A stretch of DNA of 64,000 nucleotides, from contig JAQFVV010013064.1 of NCBI GenBank assembly GCA_028023455.1, positions 1-64,000 on the forward strand. Reading direction: 5' to 3'. A program made the position numbers and the translations under genes. Positions 57,790 through 64,000 of this stretch are shown here, one piece after another; position 1 is the stretch's first letter; the number at the start of each line of letters is the position of its first letter. The DNA is from Epiperipatus broadwayi. Lineage: Eukaryota > Onychophora > Udeonychophora > Euonychophora > Peripatidae. The notes beneath the pieces are model-generated. The model was not told the DNA's origin and did not search any database. It saw only the letters and a list, made by a program, of their open reading frames with translations.

Positions 57790-57868
57790 GACAGAATAGC
57801 TCAGTTGATAGAGCGTGTTTGCCTTAAATTCGATATTCAAGAATTTAAAGGTGCGAATTCAATTTCTT
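57790..57868 (+). other. tRNA-like segment in PLE right arm
   Basis: AATAGCTCAGTTGATAGAGC is an excellent A-box, and GGTGCGAATTCAATTTC a near B-box about 40 bp downstream, with an anticodon-like arm between. There is no consistent acceptor stem and it lies inside the PLE 3' region, so it is probably an internal Pol III-type promoter or a captured tRNA rather than a tRNA gene. Confidence 0.6.
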
Positions 57869-57899
57869 AGCAAATATTGTCACTGCATATAGACCAGTA

Positions 57900-57944
57900 A
57901 CACTTGAAGAAGAGTGGAGAATAATACTACTCAAAATGTTGTGT
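57900..57944 (+). ncRNA. Hammerhead-like motif E2 (decayed)
   Basis: Stem I ACAC (57900-57903)/GTGT (57941-57944), core TTGAAGA (first C lost), perfect 6-bp stem II GAGTGG/CTACTC (one G-T) with loop AGAATAATA, AAAA in place of GAAA. Inactive counterpart of E1 in the opposite arm. Confidence 0.6.
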
Positions 57945-58075
57945 AATTACTAACCTGTGTTGTCTATTTGTGTGTTATTACTAACAAGTTGTTTGTATTT
58001 GGAAAGTTTAAATAAAGTTTAAAATTTTCTATACATTCAACGTTCACTCATAGATGATGGAAATTGTTTAACTTT

Positions 58076-59300
58076 CACAAAAATAAGTTATTTTATCTTG
58101 TTGAATAGGTTTATTTTAATCTACTTTTTAATTTGTTGTGCATACACACAGACCTACATATTGTGTAGATTTTCTTTTATTGAAAGTATCTTCATGTTTT
58201 TATGGGAAATTTTTTTGATCTTATTGTTTAATTAAATGAATTTTATGTTGAAACATAATCAAAGTATTTAATAGATTTTATTATTATTAATATATATTGA
58301 AATGTTTTGCCTTTTAAATTTTGTGAAGAGTTTTTTTAATTCAGAAGATTGAGTAGATATGAGAAACAGATTAGATTATTTACCAACTACCTGAAATTAA
58401 AGGCTAACATGTTTGCTATATTTAGAAGAATATATCAAGTAATGTAACACTAATTAAGTAATTAAAAGTTATTTTAAATAAGTTTTGATTGAAAACATTC
58501 CAGACCTGGTATTAGTCTGCAACTGTAAATAAATAATAAAATTAAGAAATGTTAATTTTTGAGTGCTATGACGCATGAAAAAAAGAAAAGAAGCAGTTTA
58601 TGGGCAGGTGGTCTTGTTGATCATTTCTACTAAAGGAAGAACAGCAACAAGAAATGAAAAGCAGAATTGTTTCAGTCTTTAATCTATGAGTAAGATCTAG
58701 AAATGAATTGGTCTGTAGATATGTATTAGATAACACATTTTGGGGATTCATAGTCTTTTCAAAAGTTTCATTGTGATAGAATATAGCAGAATTTCAATGA
58801 TAGGCATAATAAGATGCTGCAGATAAATATGCTATATTTTTTTTTGTTTAAGTTTTGCTGAGAAAAATGAAAAAATGTTTTAAGATAAATAATTAAATGG
58901 AGAAAATGTCTTTGGGGATAATTTAATGCTTTATTTATTTTTGATAGGAGTGAATATTAATTTAGAATATATTTGTACTGAGAATTATGTATGATGGGAT
59001 TAGTCTTGCATGTATAAACCGTGCGTAATATGCATTGCAACTATATATACTATTTCATTTATACGCTAGCCCAAAAAAATGTATCAAACAAAAAAATTGT
59101 AGTAGCAGCCATTTTTTCATCTCACAAGACCATACACAATTACATTTATTAAAGACATATGTTTGTCTTACATTGAAAGACATACATTTTATTCTTTATT
59201 TTATAATCCTTTTCAAATTTGATGTGGTACAGTATTTTGTGTAATAAAATGTTTTCTAAGTGTAAACCTAAAAATTTTCTGAATTTACAAAAAGAATTGT
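58076..59300. other. A+T-rich DNA without recognised genes
   Basis: Nothing recognised except the short repeat at about 59085-59135 shared, inverted, with 31231-31250. Confidence 0.45.
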
Positions 59301-59321
59301 AAAATGTTCTTTTGTTTGCAT

Positions 59322-59489
59322 CAGAAAGCTTACATTTTGAAGAATTTAATTGAGAATCTGAAGTGGATAATGGCAAATAGGTATGAGTGTAGAGATTCTG
59401 AAATTGATACAGATTTAAAAACATCGAAACATCTAGAGAAGCACAGCCTTCTGACAACAAAATTGCTATTACATTTTCATAGGAAATAA
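59322..59489 (+). CDS. Possible terminal exon of an unrecognised gene
   Basis: An acceptor-like TTCTTTTGTTTGCATCAG ends at about 59322 and is followed by an open frame (KAYILKNLIENLKWIMANRY, then RDSEIDTDLKTSKHLEKHS) to a TAA at 59487-59489. AATAAA signals occur about 80 bp downstream (near 59569). The peptide is charged and helix-like, less biased than chance frames here. The antisense frame 59460-59149 overlaps it. I do not recognise the protein, and no upstream exon was found. Confidence 0.2.
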   Translation, partial: QKAYILKNLIENLKWIMANRYECRDSEIDTDLKTSKHLEKHSLLTTKLLLHFHRK

Positions 59490-59559
59490 GTTATTGACGA
59501 AAACAGATATTGTTCAAAGCATGTTTAATTGCAATAAAAATCTGATATTTTGTTGTATT

Positions 59560-60849
59560 TTATTTAAAAAATAAAGATGCAATATTTTTTGAATGAATAT
59601 GAATGAGTGAACATAAACAATAAAATATATGTAAATGAGTTTTCTAAATATTATTAGCAACTACATTCTTCTTTTAATTATACTTAATTTTATTATTAAT
59701 AACTACATTGTTTTGTTTTTGTATATATATATATATATATCCAAGTTGAAAAGTATAGTATATATACAATTTAGTAAATAGTACATTGTTTATTGTAATC
59801 AAAGTTTATCAACAAAATGTGAGCTATTATAAGTGATGGGCAATTTTCACCATGGGTGCTTGGAATAAAATCTAGCATATATAAAGGCTCCACTATATGG
59901 ACAACCCATTGGTGGAACCATCATTCAAATAGACAAGAGTAAATTAATTGATATTTCTTTTTATATATATATATATAAATAAAATTATGAAAATAATATG
60001 TTTGAAAAAATGAAAATAGTATAATTTATTTAGTTACAAATCTGAAAGCAAGCAAACAGTGAATGAAAAACAAATGTTTTCAATATTGTAATGAATGGAA
60101 ACATTATATATGAAATTGAATTCACGATCATTAACTTAATTTTTTCTGAAATATTGTATTGATGATACTTATATATTTTTTAATTTATTGTTTGTTTGCT
60201 GAATAGATTGATTTTATATATGAGTTTATCTTTATTTGTTTTGGTTTGTGGGTGTATAAATATATAAAACATTTTATACATTAATTTTAAGCTGTTTAAG
60301 GTACACATACAGATAGTGGGTATGTATAATTATATAACAAAAGATCTTTCAGATATTACTTAATGAGATTTTTGCATCTGATGTTAGTGTACATTATTTT
60401 ACTGTTGGTAATTGTACAGTATTTTTTTCTTTTAACCATGTAGAAGTCTAGCAACAGCATTTCTGCATTTGCTTATAAATAATATGAATGGGGTGATAGC
60501 TCATTTACATTATTCAGAGAAGCTGATTGGCTTTGATTTAGTCTGTCTGCATGATGATGATTATTTAACCCAATCAGGAGGTAGATTTATATTTTTTTCT
60601 TTTCTAGTAATATCTTCTGGTACACATACTTGATTTTTCTTACTAGACTAGATCAGCTTGAATTTTTGTTTAGATTCCTCTGTTTGAGATTCTGGGTACG
60701 TGTCAGTTTTCTTAAATATTACCAGTATTAAATCTACATTCATTCTTTTACATTTGATTTAGATGCTTGCTTAATATTTTTGCTTTCATTTATACAAACA
60801 ATCAGTACTTGTTTAATAGATTTCGTTTGATCACTGATTGTGTACAAAA
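59560..60849. other. A+T-rich DNA without recognised genes
   Basis: (TA)n runs near 59724 and 59963. Nothing recognised. Confidence 0.5.
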
Positions 60850-60869
60850 TTTATTTAGGCTATTTTTGG

Positions 60870-61570
60870 CTCACATTCTTTTCACCTGGTGCAAATTTAC
60901 ATAACAGCTTTCTGTTTACTATGATCCACACTAGGTATTACATTTCACTACTTGATACACAGATTATAACCTAAATATAATTCTGCAAGTGATTTTTCTA
61001 ATTTAGCAGCTGGAATTGAATGCTGATAAAGAAGTGTGGTATAAACTGCTTCTTGTATTTTCATTTTTCCCAGTTTGTTTATTGATAATTTTAAATTTTG
61101 GGTATCTTTTTCAGCCAATCCATTTGATTGAGGATATTATGGAGGCATGATTATGTGTTTTGTCCCCCTTTCTTTCCTACATGCTTCGAACTTGTCCAAT
61201 GTAAATCTGATTCCTAAAATTTCTGGAAGACCATAGTGCAAAAAATTTTTTTTAATTTTTCGATTGTCTCATCAGAACTAGGGTTCTTAATTAATTTGTA
61301 TTCATACCACTCTGAATATGAATCAACAACCATAAAATATAAATGTATTTTATATGGGCCAGCATGACCGATGGACTTATGTTGCGATGATTTTAATGCT
61401 TTTTTGGTCATGCTACAATATTTTTAGGTGGCAGTCTAGTACATGATTGACAATTACTGAAACTTTTAATAGTTTTTGATATCACAGTGTTTTGCTACAT
61501 TCAAGGAGCTATGGTCTAAAGCTTTTGCTCTAACTATACCTGAGTGTCCTTTATGTAATAATTGCAAAAT
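60870..61570 (-). pseudogene. Ty3/gypsy integrase, copy a (zinc finger, core, C-terminus)
   Basis: Minus strand, 3' part of a Ty3/gypsy pol relic. From 61570 downward: ILQLLHKGHSGIVRAKAL (HHCC zinc-finger region), then SIGHAGPYKIHLYFMVVDSY (integrase core around the first catalytic Asp position, usually HIDxAGP) and SEWYEYKLIK. NPSSDETIEKLKKIF follows. Below 61145, QSNGLAEKDTQNLKLSIN corresponds to the SNGxAER block that bears the last catalytic residue (normally Glu; here the reading is EK). A short FAPGEK-like stretch near 60900 resembles the C-terminal domain. Frameshifts and stops throughout; the core His-Ile-Asp has become IGH. Confidence 0.85.
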
Positions 61571-62000
61571 TAAATCTCCCCCTTTCTTTCATACATGCTT
61601 CGAATTTGTCCAATGTAAATCCGGTTCCTAAAGTTTCTGGAAGACCATGTTACAAAAAAAAAATTGTGTAATTTTTGAATCAATAACCACAAAAAATAAA
61701 TGTCTTAATGTATGGGCCACCATGATCAATGTGGATATACTGCCATGGTCTTTATGCTTTTTGGACGTGTCTCACCGGCAATCTAATGCATGATTGATAA
61801 TACCACAACTTTTAATAAAGTTTTTGATATCACAATGTTCTGCTACCACATGTAGCTTTGGGCTAAAGCTTTATTCTGACTGTACCTGAGCATCCTTTAT
61901 ATAATAATTGCAAAAGTGAATCTATTCTTAACTGAAATTAATATGTGACCACCCATCAGAATACAGGCTTTGCTAACTGATGATTTATCATGATTGTTCC
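61571..62000 (-). pseudogene. Ty3/gypsy integrase, copy b (tandem partial duplicate)
   Basis: Repeats the zinc-finger-to-core part of copy a in the same orientation, displaced by about 360-410 bp and more decayed overall. LLQLLYKGCSGTVRIKAL, then IHIDHGGPY. The shared junction sequence TTTCATACATGCTTCGAA occurs at about 61165-61190 and 61588-61607. Copy b keeps the HID motif lost from copy a, so the lesions are independent. Confidence 0.75.
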
Positions 62001-62289
62001 ATAATTCTCTATGGAAAATATTTGACACTTGTTAGGGCAACATGTTCAGATTTGGCTTATAATTCATTGGTAACCATCATTTTCAATGTCCACCCAGTTA
62101 CTGTTTTGCTATTGAAAATCCATGACTTAAGCACATCTATATAATTAATTTCAACTTCCTTTTGATCACTTTCTCTCACATCTGGCATATGGTATAGTGT
62201 ATCGGCATGACTTATTTGCTTTCCTTTTTTATAAAGTTATAGCCAGATAGTATGTTTAGCCATCTCAGCATGCTCAGGAACCTGTTTGT

Positions 62290-62790
62290 TTGCTAAAATT
62301 CTTACTTAAAGATTTATGATCAGTTATAGTTTTAAATCTGGATCTATATAGATATTGATAGAATTTACAGACTCCAAATAGTATAGAAAGAGCTTCCCAA
62401 CTGACTGTAAGACAAGGTGTACATAGCATAGGCAATATATCATTCACCTGTACTACAACTATTTAGCAATTTACTTGAAGTGAATAGTGATTTGGTATAG
62501 CAAAATGCTTGCTCTTGTACTAATACTCAGTTCCATTTTTGGTTTATCCTTCAAAAAATTCTCAAAATAATTTTCAAGACGAAGAAAATTTTGTAATTGG
62601 TTTACATTATTAGGTCTTAGAGCTTCAGCTATAGCGTTGACCTTTTCTGGAGATGGATATGTCCCCTTATTTGAAATTATGTGTCTTGAAATTTTATTTC
62701 TCTCATCTTCCAGATATATTTTGAGTGTTCAACTTTGCTCCAAATTTGTCCAATTTTTTGCATATTATCTAGTAACTTTTAATCAGAAGG
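62290..62790 (-). pseudogene. Ty3/gypsy RT thumb and RNase H
   Basis: Minus strand, upstream of the integrase. ISRHIISNKGTYPSPEKVNA then RPNNVNQLQNFLRLENYFEN (about 62690-62540) is the RT connection region (GHxVSxxGxxPDPEKVxAI ... LRSFLGLxNYYRxF). WEALSILFGVCKFYQYLY then TITDHKSL (about 62400-62310) is the RNase H block (EREALAIVFxxxKFHxYLY, TDHKPL). The order RT, RNase H, integrase is that of Ty3/gypsy. The RT palm, protease and gag lie beyond about 62790 and are not recognised. No LTRs identified. Confidence 0.85.
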
Positions 62791-64000
62791 TAATCAGCCT
62801 TTGACTTGCACTGTTTAATGTTACTAACTCACCGATATTATAGTGAATATGCAGGACAATCTCAAATCCAATTGCAAGAAAGAAACTTAAAAGATAAGCA
62901 CAGCCATCTTTTAAGCCAATCTAAAGCATTTTGGAATGAGAGCATGAAGTTTAATCTTCATAAATTTACATCCTTTATTAATTTATAATTAAACTCTGAA
63001 ATTTTCAAATTTACAAATGGTAAATATTTGATGATGTTAGAATCAATTTAATTACAGGAATTTACAAGTGCAGTTTTCATTAGTAATTCTTAATGGAAGG
63101 TATACACCCATTGACATTGAAACAGTAAGATTTGCACCTTTTTCTATCGTCTCTCATTTACCACCCTATCCTACCCAAATTTAAACTTTTTGGTATCGAA
63201 TTGTGTGTGTAGCAATATTAAAAATGTATAAATATATGTAAAATCCACCATAAACACACACAAGTTTCGATAACAAATTTAAAGCAATAAATAAAAATAA
63301 ATGATATAGTTTGTATTTCTCTTTTAGTTATAAAAATATATATATAATTTTAACAATTTATTTTAAATTATAAAGTTTGTTATTTATTGCTGTGTTTAAA
63401 TTTCATATTTAATAATAATTTTGGAAATTGATTGTAATTTAAGTAAAAGTAAAAATCATTGTATATTCTCCTTTTGATTTTAAAAGTAACTGTTGATGAG
63501 AGATAATAGATTAATTAAAAAGAAAAATTCCCTAAAATCTTTAATTACAAAATGTAAAGGTAAAAATAAACTTGAACAATATAAATGCAGTTTTCTATAT
63601 AAATTAAACTTACAAGAATGTATTGATTCTCCTCGGGGCAAATGAGTGGATCCAAAAATAAAATCAAACAAAAGTGAAAAGATAAGATCAAAGAAAGGAG
63701 AACATTTTGAATTTTCTGAGAACTTTTAGTAAGACTTTAGCTGTGCTCTCGATCAGTTGAGAGTCTCCAAAATCTTAAATTAGTTTACCCACCGCAGTAT
63801 ATTCGAGTAGAAAGTGCCCAGACTATTCCCCCCCTCCCCCGGAGATGGTCGATCATATGCCGAACCATCGCATGTGCCCTCCATAAAATCAACCAAGATC
63901 TGCTGCCCAAACAATTAGAAAGCTGCTGCTGCTGTTAAAATAAATGAGTAACCTAAATGCTGGAAAGAACTGCTACTTCTGAACTCATGAACAATTCGCT
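62791..64000. other. No gene recognised; GC-richer patch at the right edge
   Basis: 63720-64000 is noticeably richer in GC and CpG (for example GGTCGATCATATGCCGAACC), includes a C-rich run near 63830 and a (GCT)n near 63922. It may be the edge of an exon, promoter or repeat that continues past the window. No frame is recognised. Confidence 0.4.

Larger units (their letters stand above)
56195..58070. mobile_element. Family E Penelope-like element foldback
   Basis: A near-palindrome of 1.9 kb. The left arm 56195-57046 is the inverted copy of the right arm 57172-58070, with a unique spacer 57047-57171. Reading rightwards from the spacer the order is: RT C-terminus, linker, GIY-YIG endonuclease, untranslated region, tRNA-like segment (57790-57868), hammerhead (57900-57944), and the end ATAGATGATGGAAATTGTT. 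The left arm repeats the same order leftwards. This matches a PLE 3' half followed by a pseudo-LTR carrying a hammerhead, joined head-to-head to an inverted partial copy. The terminal sequences recur at 16440-17145. Confidence 0.85.

Noticed and set aside
57790-57868. Genuine tRNA gene
   Set aside because: Excellent A-box but no consistent acceptor or T stem, and it lies inside a PLE repeat with an inverted counterpart at 56405-56478.
62806-62988. 60-codon plus-strand frame next to the Ty3/gypsy relic
   Set aside because: No resemblance to gag, protease or other family proteins; likely chance.
1-64000. CRISPR arrays, bacterial operons, ribosomal RNA genes
   Set aside because: No regularly spaced short direct repeats with unique spacers, no operon-like packed coding, and no rRNA-like GC-rich blocks were seen.

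Overview
This window looks like nuclear DNA of an invertebrate animal. It is very A+T rich (about three quarters by eye), full of short A/T runs and CpG-poor. It shows no bacterial gene organisation, and its recognisable coding is nearly all decayed transposable elements of animal type. The mix is RTE-type and L1/Tx1-like LINEs, Penelope-like elements (PLEs), a Ty3/gypsy element, ZBED5/GTF2IRD2-like hAT transposons, a Merlin transposon and a very short tRNA-derived SINE. I cannot assign a phylum from the sequence alone.

Layout. 0-7 kb: a duplicated exon-like segment, two loci of a tandem inverted repeat carrying hammerhead-like cores (family C here), one TSD-flanked family D copy, an unrecognised coding remnant and a SINE. 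8-20 kb: three RTE fragments, a foldback with a hammerhead ribozyme in each arm (family B, 16-bp target-site duplication), a solo LTR with a 5-bp duplication, two family D copies (one inside a family E relic) and a promoter-like CpG patch near 20.0 kb. 20-32 kb: mostly unique A+T-rich DNA with a hAT relic, a second promoter-like patch (CRE, E2F-like and CCAAT motifs) with a possible start-codon exon at 28.26 kb, and a small RNA-like hairpin. 32-43 kb: foldbacks, two Merlin copies, a PLE GIY-YIG fragment and four family D copies. 44-50 kb: a compound A/B repeat with four hammerhead motifs, one of them complete, a hAT relic, a 55-bp family D copy and a SINE. 50.8-53.7 kb: a fairly GC-rich, 5'-truncated LINE. 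54-58 kb: two SINEs and a 1.9-kb PLE foldback whose arms hold a GIY-YIG domain, a tRNA-like segment and a hammerhead. 59-64 kb: a possible terminal exon and a Ty3/gypsy relic with a duplicated integrase.

The unifying theme is hammerhead self-cleaving RNA motifs in at least four repeat families (A, B, C, E; D is weaker). One copy also carries a PLE endonuclease, which ties the motifs to PLEs. The repeats are mostly inverted or tandem, several have long clean target-site duplications, and in the best copies the stem III strand is self-complementary, as expected for ribozymes acting as dimers. Hammerheads in PLEs are established. The number of families, the head-to-head arrangement and the tandem arrays are what stand out here. 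No host gene could be named.
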